Assembly: GCF_020035535.1 (NCBI RefSeq)
Contig: NZ_CP083350.1
Span: 372,001-436,000 of the forward strand
Origin: Ensifer adhaerens
GTDB lineage: Bacteria; Pseudomonadota; Alphaproteobacteria; Rhizobiales; Rhizobiaceae
Direction: 5' to 3'
Length of the DNA stretch: 64,000 nucleotides
Below, piece after piece: positions 8,532 to 16,412 of this stretch (within the stretch, counting starts at the first letter, position 1; every line of letters begins with the position of its first letter). A model generated the notes under the pieces. The model was not told where the DNA came from and made no database searches. It worked only from the letters and a program-made list of their open reading frames with translations. The translations under genes were made by a program, and so were the position numbers.

Positions 8532-10217
8532 TCACTGCCGGAGCGCGCGCAGCGGCTTGCTGCTGCGCTGTGTGACGCCGACGCCAGGGGCAACGCCGAC
8601 TTCGGCGTTGGAGGCGGCGAGCAGCGGTTTGCCGCGCACCATGTCGGAGGCCCGCTCGGCCAGCATGATCGTCGGCGCGTTGAGGTTGGCGTTCGGCTCT
8701 GATGGAAAGACGGAACTGTCGATGACCCGCAGCCCATCGATGCCACGAACCCTAAGTTCGCTATCGACGACCGCCATTCCATCCTCACCCATCCGGCAGG
8801 AGCCGCAGGGGTGATAGGTGCTCTCCATGGTCTCTCGAACCCAGGCGTCGATCTCGTCATTCGTCCGCACATTCGCTCCCGGGGCGATTTCATCGCCACG
8901 GAAACGGTCGAAGGCCGGTTGGGCGATGATCTCGCGCGTCAGCCTCAAGCAGCGACGGAAACCTTCGCGATCCTCCTCACGGTCGAGATAGTTGAAGAGG
9001 ATGTCGGGCTGTTCGTGGGCCTCGGGAGAACGCAGCCGGACGTAGCCGCGGCTTTTCGGCTTGTTCGGTCCGGTCAGGACCATGAAGCCGTGGCCATCGA
9101 GCGGCTTCTTGCCATCGTAACGCATCGCTGCAGGCAGGAAATGGAACTGGATGTCCGGCCATTGAAGCGAAGCGTCGGAGCGGATGAAGCCACCGCTTTC
9201 GAAGTGGTTGGAGACCGAAAGCCCCTTCTTGAACAGCAGCCATTCGGCACCGATCAGCGCGCGGCTCAAAACGCCCATCTTGCCGTTGAGCGTGATCGGC
9301 TCCTTGCACGCATATTGAATATAGACCTCCGAATGGTCCTGCAGGTTTTCGCCGACACCGGGCAGATCGTGCAGGACGGGTACGCCCGCCTGTTGCAGCA
9401 CTGCGGCCGGGCCGATGCCCGAGCGCTGCAGCAGGTGCGGCGATCCGATCGGGCCCGAGGCGATGAGCACTTCACGGCTGGCGCGGGCAATATGGCGCTC
9501 GCCGCCAAGCTCGTACTCGACGCCGACGGCGCGCTTGTCTTCTACCAGCACCCGGCGCGTCATCGCATGGGTGACGACATTGAGGTTCGGTCGGCCCATC
9601 GCCGGCTTCAGATAGGCGTTGGCAGTCGACCAGCGCACTCCGTCCTTCACGGTCATGTGCATCGGCCCGAAGCCTTCCTGCATGTAGCCGTTCGGATCGT
9701 TTGTCGTGACATAGCCGGCCTCGCGCCCTGCATCGACAAAGGCCCGGTAGAGCGGGTTCTTCATCTTGTTACCGGCATTGGTCGAAAGCGGCCCCGAGGC
9801 CCCGCGATAGCTGTCGCCCCCATCCTGCCAGGTCTCGGCCCTCTGGAAGTAGGGCAGGCAATTGGCGTAGCGCCAGCCGCGCGCGCCCAGTTCCTCCCAC
9901 TCGTCGAAATCCCGCGCGTGGCCACGCATGTAGACGAGCCCATTGATCGAGGACGAGCCTCCGATGACCTTTCCACGGGGGCAATGCACCCTGCGCCCGT
10001 CGAGACCGGGCTCCGGCAGGGTCATGTATTTCCAATTGTACTTCGTTCCGTTCATCGGGATCGAAAGCGCCGTCGGCATCTGGATGAAGATCGACTTGTC
10101 GCTGCCGCCGAATTCGAGCACGAGCACCCGGGTGGACGGATCCTCCGACAGGCGGTTGGCGAGCACGCAGCCGGCCGACCCTGCCCCGATGATGATGTAG
10201 TCGTATGTTTCGGTCAT
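8532..10217 (-). CDS. GMC-family FAD oxidoreductase (choline-dehydrogenase-like)
   Basis: A 561-residue flavoprotein that oxidises a primary or secondary alcohol. The N-terminal FAD dinucleotide motif is [19 protein letters not shown] signatures follow: [19 protein letters not shown] and [16 protein letters not shown]. The C-terminal catalytic region has [13 protein letters not shown] and [14 protein letters not shown], with the conserved His and Asn residues. Length matches BetA-type choline dehydrogenases, but GMC sequences are often named choline dehydrogenase on fold alone. It is the last gene of a seven-gene operon, 18 bp after the NCS1 permease gene. Confidence 0.92.
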   Translation of the reverse strand: MTETYDYIIIGAGSAGCVLANRLSEDPSTRVLVLEFGGSDKSIFIQMPTALSIPMNGTKYNWKYMTLPEPGLDGRRVHCPRGKVIGGSSSINGLVYMRGHARDFDEWEELGARGWRYANCLPYFQRAETWQDGGDSYRGASGPLSTNAGNKMKNPLYRAFVDAGREAGYVTTNDPNGYMQEGFGPMHMTVKDGVRWSTANAYLKPAMGRPNLNVVTHAMTRRVLVEDKRAVGVEYELGGERHIARASREVLIASGPIGSPHLLQRSGIGPAAVLQQAGVPVLHDLPGVGENLQDHSEVYIQYACKEPITLNGKMGVLSRALIGAEWLLFKKGLSVSNHFESGGFIRSDASLQWPDIQFHFLPAAMRYDGKKPLDGHGFMVLTGPNKPKSRGYVRLRSPEAHEQPDILFNYLDREEDREGFRRCLRLTREIIAQPAFDRFRGDEIAPGANVRTNDEIDAWVRETMESTYHPCGSCRMGEDGMAVVDSELRVRGIDGLRVIDSSVFPSEPNANLNAPTIMLAERASDMVRGKPLLAASNAEVGVAPGVGVTQRSSKPLRALRQ

Positions 10218-10235
10218 CGTCGTCTTCTCCGGTGG

Positions 10236-11699
10236 TTATGGATACTGACCCCAGCCGCGGCCGCGGGCGAAAAGCCGTGTCAGCACGTAGTGGACCGTGC
10301 CTGCGGCAAGGCAGGACGGCACGGAGGCGGTCAGGTATTTGAAGGCTGGAAGGCTCGCGAGCGTCTGCGGATTGAAGACGGCGACATAGACGATGAAGCC
10401 GACGGCCAGAGCAAAGAGCCCGATGGGATTGAAGCCACCCCAGAAGCGGTAGGGACCATTTTCCTGTGGCCCGTGCAGGCCGCGCATGTCGAGCTTCTGG
10501 CGCCGCAGGAAGAAGTAGTCGGCGATACCTATGCCGGCGAGCGCGGAGTTCAGCGCCGAGGTCCAGACGAGGAAGATGAAGAAGCCGTCATACATCTGCG
10601 GATAGAAGACCACGAGCCCGAACGGGATGAGGCAGAAGAGGAAGAGGATCGTGCCCCAGGAAATGGCGCGTACCGATGCCGTACCGACCTGCCGCAGGCC
10701 GACGATCGAGGTGTAGAGGATGTTCGCCATCGAGGTCATGTTGGCGAAGGCCACGAAGAGCAGTGCGACGATGCCGATCATCGGTCCGGCAATCTTCGTC
10801 ATCCAGATTGTCGGATCGCTTTCGCCAAGTGCCACTGCCGCAAGCAGGCCGACGATTTCGCCAAGGGCTGCGGCCCCGAAGATGCCGAGGATGTTCGGCC
10901 AGAAGGCTGTGCGCTCGTTCTTCGTCAACCGTGCCAGATTGCCGATATAGGGCCACCAGGAGAAGCCGGCGGCGAGATTGACCTCGACCGCGACGATGAA
11001 ATTCAGCGTTTTGTCCTCGAAGGGCGGCGCAAGGGCCGGCAGCGCCAGGAGTTCGCCGATCGAGTGATGGCTAAGGATGAGATAGAGCATCGCCACCATC
11101 AGGAGCACCAGCGCCGGCGATACGACCATGTTGAAGAACTTGATCGAGGTCGGTCCCTTGGCGACGATGAACCAGGTGAGCAGGATCGCGCCGATGGCAG
11201 CAACGATCATCTTGGCGCCGGTCGGATTGGCCGCTTCGCCGGCGCTGAGCGCCATCAACCCGTCGATCGAGCGGCCGAACATCATCGCGAGAACCGCGAG
11301 CCACCCCATGGTCAGGATGACCACGGCGAGCACATAGACGACACGGCTGCCGTTGTAGCCGAACTGGCTGCGCAGTGCGATGAACTGCTCGACGCCATAG
11401 CGGCCGGACATCGTGGTGGTGGCGAGCGCGGTCAGCACCACGCCGACGATGTTGCCGATCACGATTGCGGCAATGCCCTCCTTCGGCCCGACGAACAGAC
11501 CGACGGAACCGCCGATCAGAAAGGCCCAGGTGGCAATCGCCAGTGCCGAATTGGCATATGTGAACTCCCAGAAACCCCAAAGCCTCTCGGCTGGCAGCAG
11601 CGGCGCATCGCCACGCTCGGCGGCGGCACGGTTGCGGGCTGCATCCTCAAGTTCGGTTTCGGCGGCGGTGAGGCGGTCCAATGCAACGTGATCGGTCAT
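10236..11699 (-). CDS. NCS1-family permease (cytosine/purine/allantoin transporter type)
   Basis: A 487-residue integral membrane protein with about 12 hydrophobic segments. The LWGFWEFTYANSALAIATWA opening and the NPTGAKMIVA and GFSWWPYIGNLARLTKNE segments are typical of NCS1 nucleobase, hydantoin or allantoin proton symporters. The ATG at 11699 begins one base after the stop of a 56-residue membrane gene, so the pair is translationally coupled. Together with the ureohydrolase and the deacetylase-type hydrolase in the operon, it probably imports a nitrogen-rich compound; the ligand cannot be read. Confidence 0.9.
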   Translation of the reverse strand: MTDHVALDRLTAAETELEDAARNRAAAERGDAPLLPAERLWGFWEFTYANSALAIATWAFLIGGSVGLFVGPKEGIAAIVIGNIVGVVLTALATTTMSGRYGVEQFIALRSQFGYNGSRVVYVLAVVILTMGWLAVLAMMFGRSIDGLMALSAGEAANPTGAKMIVAAIGAILLTWFIVAKGPTSIKFFNMVVSPALVLLMVAMLYLILSHHSIGELLALPALAPPFEDKTLNFIVAVEVNLAAGFSWWPYIGNLARLTKNERTAFWPNILGIFGAAALGEIVGLLAAVALGESDPTIWMTKIAGPMIGIVALLFVAFANMTSMANILYTSIVGLRQVGTASVRAISWGTILFLFCLIPFGLVVFYPQMYDGFFIFLVWTSALNSALAGIGIADYFFLRRQKLDMRGLHGPQENGPYRFWGGFNPIGLFALAVGFIVYVAVFNPQTLASLPAFKYLTASVPSCLAAGTVHYVLTRLFARGRGWGQYP

Positions 11700-11700
11700 C

Positions 11701-11871
11701 TCACGCCCCCCAAAGCCAGAAGCCGACGACGAGTACGAGCGTCAGCAAGGTTAAGCAGGTATAGTCGAGCGTGGTCATGGTGCCCTCGAAGCGCTCTCCC
11801 GCTTCGATGTCCTCATAGACGCGGGCGCGCCGCGACAGTTCGCCCTGCCAGGCGATTTCGTTGTGTTCCAT
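11701..11871 (-). CDS. Small membrane protein, 56 aa, coupled to NCS1 permease
   Basis: The translation starts MEHNEIAWQGELSRRARVYE, continues through a charged stretch (residues 1-33), and ends in a single hydrophobic helix of about residues 38-56 (TCLTLLTLVLVVGFWLWG). The stop codon is one base before the permease ATG. The charged N-terminus and single C-terminal helix suggest a cytoplasm-facing accessory subunit or regulator of the permease. I do not recognise a family. Codon use is GC-rich like its neighbours, and the operon fit makes a real gene likely. Confidence 0.68.
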   Translation of the reverse strand: MEHNEIAWQGELSRRARVYEDIEAGERFEGTMTTLDYTCLTLLTLVLVVGFWLWGA

Positions 11872-11974
11872 CGTCGTTCCCCTTGTCGCGTCGCGCCTTT
11901 TTGGCGTCTTTCCGCGAAGACAGTCGCGGCTCCATCAGCCGCAGATCTTCGGAAGCGGGCGCACCCGCTTCCGG

Positions 11975-12865
11975 CTACCGAACCCGCACGGGCTCGGAAT
12001 AGAAGGGCAGCCGATCGATCCTCGGCGACCAGCTGCCGTTTTCGACAACGCGCCGCACATGAGCGGCGATCTCTTCCATCGGCGCGAACCAGACGTCGCC
12101 GCGCGCGATGACCTGTTCGAGAAAGCGGTGCACCACTTCCCAGCGGGCGAGCCGACCGGTGGCAAAAGGGTGGACGACCGGAACCCAAAGGGCGCCGTGG
12201 CGATAGGCGGCCTCGAATTCCTGGGCGAAGGCGGCAAAGCCCTGTTCCGGTGCCCGGATCGGCATCATGTAGTCGAGATCCATCGACTGGACGTATTGCG
12301 GCCAGTCATCGAGACCCCAATGCGAAGGCAGTTCGACGAGACGCCCGGCATCACATTCGAGCAGGTACGGGATGTCGTCACCCATCAGCGAGGCGTCGTA
12401 GTCGAAGCCGCGCGACACCAGCAGATCGGCGGAGCGATGGGAGAAATTGTAGAGCGGCGCCCGCCAGCCGCGCGGCCGCTTGCCGCTCGCCTTGACGATC
12501 ACCTCGATGCCGCGGTCGAGCCAGTAGGCCTCCTCATCATCGGGCAGTTCGCGCGGGTGCTCGTGCAGGAAGCCGTGGTGTGCCAGTTCGTGGCCACCCT
12601 GAAGAATGGCGTCGATCGCCTGCGGATACTGCTCGATACACCAGGCAGGCACGAAGAAGGTCTGCTTGATACCGAGTTGCCGATAGCTTTCGACAATCCG
12701 CGGGATCGCCACCTTCGGACCATATTGCAGCATTGAGATCGCCGAGACGCGGCTGTGGCCATCATTGGGATGGGCGATATGGATGAGGCTGTCGGCATCC
12801 ATGTCGAAGGTGATGCAGGCGGCACATTTGGCGCCGTTCGGCCAGGGAATGGGATTAGCGATCAT
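11975..12865 (-). CDS. Polysaccharide-deacetylase-family hydrolase (PuuE allantoinase-like)
   Basis: A 296-residue NodB-fold metal-dependent amidohydrolase. Metal-site features are ITFDMDADSLIH (catalytic and metal-binding Asp) and HELAHHGFLHEHPR (two metal-binding His). The fold also includes GWRAPLYNFSHRSADLL. It lacks a signal peptide, as expected for cytoplasmic PuuE-like enzymes that open hydantoin or amide rings rather than act on cell-wall polymers. The start at 12865 overlaps the preceding SDR stop as ATGA. In this operon it probably hydrolyses a C-N bond of the imported substrate. About 100 bp without a gene separate it from the next small gene. Confidence 0.87.
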   Translation of the reverse strand: MIANPIPWPNGAKCAACITFDMDADSLIHIAHPNDGHSRVSAISMLQYGPKVAIPRIVESYRQLGIKQTFFVPAWCIEQYPQAIDAILQGGHELAHHGFLHEHPRELPDDEEAYWLDRGIEVIVKASGKRPRGWRAPLYNFSHRSADLLVSRGFDYDASLMGDDIPYLLECDAGRLVELPSHWGLDDWPQYVQSMDLDYMMPIRAPEQGFAAFAQEFEAAYRHGALWVPVVHPFATGRLARWEVVHRFLEQVIARGDVWFAPMEEIAAHVRRVVENGSWSPRIDRLPFYSEPVRVR

Positions 12866-13599
12866 GGCATGATGCTCCCGCCGTTGCTGCCGATCCCCTG
12901 CCCGGTGAAGTACCGTCCTCCGGAACCCGCCAGGAACAGGGCGAGCTCGCCGATCTCCTTGGGCTTGCCGAAGCGAGCAAGCGGGATCGCCAGTTCCCTG
13001 GCGCGCCATTCGGCGCTCATATGGGCGGCACCCAGCATCTCGGTATCGATAGGCCCTGGACAGATAGCATTGACGAGGACGCGTGGCGCGAACTCCTTCG
13101 CCCAGGAGCGCACTAGGCCGAGCACGCCGTGCTTCGAAGCGACGTAGGGCGAAAAGGTCTCGCGACCGTAGTAGGCCATGTCCGAGGCGATCAGGATGAG
13201 GCGGGCAGGCTCCTCGACTGTCCCGTTCATCAGCCCGAGCGCCATCTTGCCGACGAGGAAGCTGCCGCGCAGGTTGATGGCGATCACGCGGTCAAAATCG
13301 GCGACCGGGGTTTCAAGCAAAGGCGCCTCATGGATCACGCCGGCGCAATGGACGACAATATCGAGCCCGCCGAAGGTCTCCCGCACCACCTCGCCGACGG
13401 CCGCGACGGCGCCTTCATCGGAGACATCGCAGGCGAGCGTAAGCACCTCAGCGGCCCCTGCCTTCGTTGCCGCCTCCGCGGTCTCCAGCGGCTTGCGGAT
13501 ATCGGCAAGCGCGACGCGCGCGCCCGACGCGGCGAAGGCAAGGGAACAGGCGGCGCCAATCCCGCGATAGGCGCCGGTGATTAGAATGCGCTGCGTCAT
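12862..13599 (-). CDS. Short-chain dehydrogenase/reductase (SDR 2)
   Basis: A 245-residue NAD(P)-dependent SDR. The cofactor motif is ITGAYRGIGAA, the Ser is in LILIASDMAYYG, and the catalytic YxxxK is in YVASKHG. The C-terminus ends in the typical YFTGQGIGSNGGS segment. The ATG at 13599 overlaps the stop of the upstream SDR (ATGA), and its own stop overlaps the start of the deacetylase gene. Two consecutive SDRs in one operon suggest two successive alcohol/ketone oxidations or a hetero-oligomer. Substrate unknown. Confidence 0.9.
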   Translation of the reverse strand: MTQRILITGAYRGIGAACSLAFAASGARVALADIRKPLETAEAATKAGAAEVLTLACDVSDEGAVAAVGEVVRETFGGLDIVVHCAGVIHEAPLLETPVADFDRVIAINLRGSFLVGKMALGLMNGTVEEPARLILIASDMAYYGRETFSPYVASKHGVLGLVRSWAKEFAPRVLVNAICPGPIDTEMLGAAHMSAEWRARELAIPLARFGKPKEIGELALFLAGSGGRYFTGQGIGSNGGSIMP

Positions 13600-14378
13600 G
13601 CCATCACCTCGCCGCGATCGAGCATCAGCGCCTGCCCCGTCATGTCCTTCGCTCCGTTGGAGGCAAGGAAAAGATAGGGAGCGGCCAGATCTTCCGGCTC
13701 CAGCAAGCCAGGCAGAACCTGCGCGCCGACGATTTCGGCCAGCAGATCCTCTTCGCTGCGACCGGTACGCAACGACATGTTCTTCAGCGAGAGCATCGCC
13801 GCCTCGGTGCGCACCCAACCCGGGCAGACGGCATTGACGCGGATGCCCCGGCCGGCGAGCTCCTTGGCCATCACCCGGGTAAAGCCGAGATTGGCGTGCT
13901 TGGACGCGACGTAGGCGGAAAACTCGGGTACAGCGACCCGGCTCCAGATCGACGCCGTGACGATGACACGACCGCCGTCGGCCATATGCGGCAGCGCATG
14001 GCGGGTAACGTAAAAGGTGCCGTTGGTGTTGATGTCGGTGATACGGCGGAAGGTGTCCTCGACGGCATCGTCCTCTTCGCTGAGCGGCGTGATGCGCTCC
14101 AGCCCGGCATTGTTGACGAGAACGTCGATGCGTCCGAGCGGCGCGAGCGTCGCCTTCACCACAGCGCTGTCGGTGATGTCGCATTCGAGTGCTGCGACCT
14201 TGCGGCCGACGCGCGCCGAAATCTCGCGCGCCGCCTCATGGATGCCGGCACCCGAAGAGAGGATCGTCACGTCGGCGCCGGCCGCGGCAAAAGCTTCCGC
14301 GACGGCCCGGCCGATGCCCCTGCTTGCGCCGGTGACCAGCACATGTTCGCCAGCAAAATCGTAAGCGATGCGCCCCAT
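13596..14378 (-). CDS. Short-chain dehydrogenase/reductase (SDR 1)
   Basis: A 260-residue SDR with the cofactor motif VTGASRGIGRAVAEAFAAAG, NNAGLE, Ser in VTASIWSR and YVASKHANLGF. The C-terminal motif is KDMTGQALMLDRGEV. It starts 4 bp after the ureohydrolase stop and overlaps SDR 2 by 4 bp. It belongs to the broad FabG-like classical SDR group, so the reaction can only be given as NAD(P)-linked oxidation or reduction. Confidence 0.9.
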   Translation of the reverse strand: MGRIAYDFAGEHVLVTGASRGIGRAVAEAFAAAGADVTILSSGAGIHEAAREISARVGRKVAALECDITDSAVVKATLAPLGRIDVLVNNAGLERITPLSEEDDAVEDTFRRITDINTNGTFYVTRHALPHMADGGRVIVTASIWSRVAVPEFSAYVASKHANLGFTRVMAKELAGRGIRVNAVCPGWVRTEAAMLSLKNMSLRTGRSEEDLLAEIVGAQVLPGLLEPEDLAAPYLFLASNGAKDMTGQALMLDRGEVMA

Positions 14379-14382
14379 GGTC

Positions 14383-15354
14383 TCAGCCCCTCTTCGCGTG
14401 CATGACGCGGCCGATGAGGTTCATCAGCACCTGTGCTGCAAGGATCGAGGTGGAGCCGGAATGGTCGTAGTCCGGGGCAACCTCGACGAGGTCGATACCA
14501 ACGATCGTGCCGCGCTTGGCGAGTGCAGCCAGGATCTCCAGCACCTCGTAATAGATGAAGCCGCCATGCGAGGGTGTGCCGGTACCAGGCGCGATCGAGG
14601 GATCGAAGCCATCGATGTCGATGGTGACATAGTAGCGCGCACCGGCCGGCACGCGGGCGGCCACAGATTCCGTGCCCAAGGTGCGGATCTGGCGCACCGA
14701 GAGAATGTCCGAACCCATGGCGCGGGCATCCTCATACCCTTCCTTCGCCGTGGAAGAGACGTTGCGGATGCCGAGTTGCGACAGGCCGCTGACATAGGGC
14801 TTTTCCGCGGCGCGTCGCATCGGGTTGCCGTGTCCGTAGCGCACCCCATGGCGTTCGTCGACGAAATCGAGATGCGCGTCGATCTGGACGATGTGGATCG
14901 GGCCGTTCCTGGCGCAGTCGTCTTCAAAAGCGTTGATGCACGGAATATTGACGGAATGGTCGCCGCCGAGAACCACCGGAAGCGCACCGGCGGCAAGGAT
15001 CTTGCGTACGCCGAATTCGATGTTGGCGTGGCTCTTCATCGTGTCGGTATGGACGATGTCGGCGTCACCGATATCGACGATCGAGACCTTGTCGCTCGGC
15101 AGGTAGGTGACGTCGTCCTCGTGGTCGTAAGCACCGCCGTGACCGAAGGAAAACAGCGTCGAGGCCTCGCGGATCGCGCGCGGCCCGAAGCGTGTGCCGG
15201 CACGCCATTGCGTACCGCAGTCGAAGGGCGCACCGAGGATTGCGACGTCAGCGTCGATCGCATCCCAATCGGGCTGGTAGGGATATTTGCCGAAGGTGCA
15301 GATGCCGACAAACGGCAGGTTCAGGCGACCGGTTTCGTAGGAATTGCTAGCCAT
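14383..15354 (-). CDS. Ureohydrolase (agmatinase/guanidinobutyrase/arginase family)
   Basis: A 323-residue ureohydrolase that should split a guanidino (or similar amidino) compound to urea and an amine using two metal ions. All metal-ligand motifs are present: GGDHSVNIP, QIDAHLDFVDE, TIDIDGFDPSIAPGTG and the final acidic residue in IDLVEVAPDYD. The family includes agmatinase, guanidinobutyrase, proclavaminate amidinohydrolase and formimidoylglutamase, and I cannot choose among them. GGAGGAG precedes the ATG at 15354. It is the first gene of the operon and is divergent from the LysR gene. Confidence 0.88.
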   Translation of the reverse strand: MASNSYETGRLNLPFVGICTFGKYPYQPDWDAIDADVAILGAPFDCGTQWRAGTRFGPRAIREASTLFSFGHGGAYDHEDDVTYLPSDKVSIVDIGDADIVHTDTMKSHANIEFGVRKILAAGALPVVLGGDHSVNIPCINAFEDDCARNGPIHIVQIDAHLDFVDERHGVRYGHGNPMRRAAEKPYVSGLSQLGIRNVSSTAKEGYEDARAMGSDILSVRQIRTLGTESVAARVPAGARYYVTIDIDGFDPSIAPGTGTPSHGGFIYYEVLEILAALAKRGTIVGIDLVEVAPDYDHSGSTSILAAQVLMNLIGRVMHAKRG

Positions 15355-15444
15355 GTGTCTCCTCCACAGGGGAAGGAGTGTGCGGAAGGCGGATACCTTT
15401 AAAAATATCTATGATTGGATGTTTAGTTGTGACTTAATCAATGC

Positions 15445-16377
15445 ATGATCAACAAGGTTCGCCACCGCGTTCTCAATCTGTCCCTCGGCGACGCCGAGCT
15501 CCGGCTGTTGCGCGTCTTTGCCTCCGTCGTTCAGTATGGCGGCTTCTCCTCTGCCCAGACCGCACTCGGGATGACGCAGGCGACGATATCCACGCATATG
15601 CGCCATCTCGAGGATCGCCTGGGCTTACGGCTTTGCAGTCGCGGGCGAAGCGGCTTCCTGCTGACGGATGAAGGGCGCCTCGTCTATGAAGCGACGCTGG
15701 AACTGTTCGGCTCGCTGGAGAAGTTCCAAAGCCGCGTCGGCGAAGCTCAGGGCGAGCTGACCGGAAGCCTTGCTTTCGGCACCGTGGATGCAATGATCAC
15801 CAACAGGGATCTCGATCTACAGGGTGCGCTAGCGGCGTTTCATCGCCAGGCTCCGCGCGTCCATCTGGAAATCGACGTCGCCGCGCCGCAGGTTCTGCAT
15901 CAGGGCCTGATGAATGGCGCGTACCAGATCGTGCTCATGCCTTCGATCGGCAGTGCCACACCGCATTTCCGCACCCAGTCGGTATTTTCCGAGGTCCAGA
16001 AGCTCTATTGCGCCGAGGGCCATCCGCTGTTCGGCGTGGCGGATACGGCAATCACGGCGGAGCTTCTGGAGGCACAGTCCTTCGCCGGCCGCACCTATAT
16101 GCTGAACGAGACGATCTGCGGCGTGAATTTCCGGTGGGCAGCGGCAACACCGCATATGGAGGGAACGCTGCTGCTGCTTCTCTCCGGCGCCTATATCGGC
16201 TTCCTGCCCGATCACTATGCGGAGGAATGGGTGCGTAGCGGCCGCCTTCGGCTGCTCGCCCCGGAACGTATGACCTTCGAGGACATGTTCCACATCGCTC
16301 ACCCACGCAACAAGCCATCGCGTGCAGCCGAAACGCTTGCGCGCACCATCGTCGAGAGTGCGCGCAATCCCCGTTGA
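15445..16377 (+). CDS. LysR-family regulator of the ureohydrolase operon
   Basis: A 310-residue LysR protein. The HTH lies at about residues 18-75 (GGFSSAQTALGMTQATISTH, then MRHLEDRLGLRLCSRGRSGF), followed by a binding domain with GSLAFGTVDAMIT and GAYQIVLMPS. It is divergent from the ureohydrolase gene, separated by 90 bp that contain an AT-rich stretch (15400-15440). By the usual LysR arrangement it should control that operon and itself. The effector is unknown. Confidence 0.9.
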   Translation: MINKVRHRVLNLSLGDAELRLLRVFASVVQYGGFSSAQTALGMTQATISTHMRHLEDRLGLRLCSRGRSGFLLTDEGRLVYEATLELFGSLEKFQSRVGEAQGELTGSLAFGTVDAMITNRDLDLQGALAAFHRQAPRVHLEIDVAAPQVLHQGLMNGAYQIVLMPSIGSATPHFRTQSVFSEVQKLYCAEGHPLFGVADTAITAELLEAQSFAGRTYMLNETICGVNFRWAAATPHMEGTLLLLLSGAYIGFLPDHYAEEWVRSGRLRLLAPERMTFEDMFHIAHPRNKPSRAAETLARTIVESARNPR

Positions 16378-16412
16378 GCTCTATCGGCGGCGGCGTGTGC
16401 ACGACACCGTGA

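Noticed and set aside
8811..12002. Very long plus-strand open frame (over 1000 codons) opposite the GMC and NCS1 genes
   Set aside because: It is the antisense shadow of two clear GC-rich genes; its translation is rich in Arg, His, Asp and Glu without any domain.
13600..14184. Possible N-terminal extension of SDR 2
   Set aside because: The stretch is an out-of-frame reading of SDR 1; the SDR cofactor motif begins right after the ATG at 13599.
15412..15440. TGATT / AATCA arms between the LysR and ureohydrolase genes as an operator
   Set aside because: Five-base AT-rich arms with a long spacer are expected by chance in an AT-rich promoter region.
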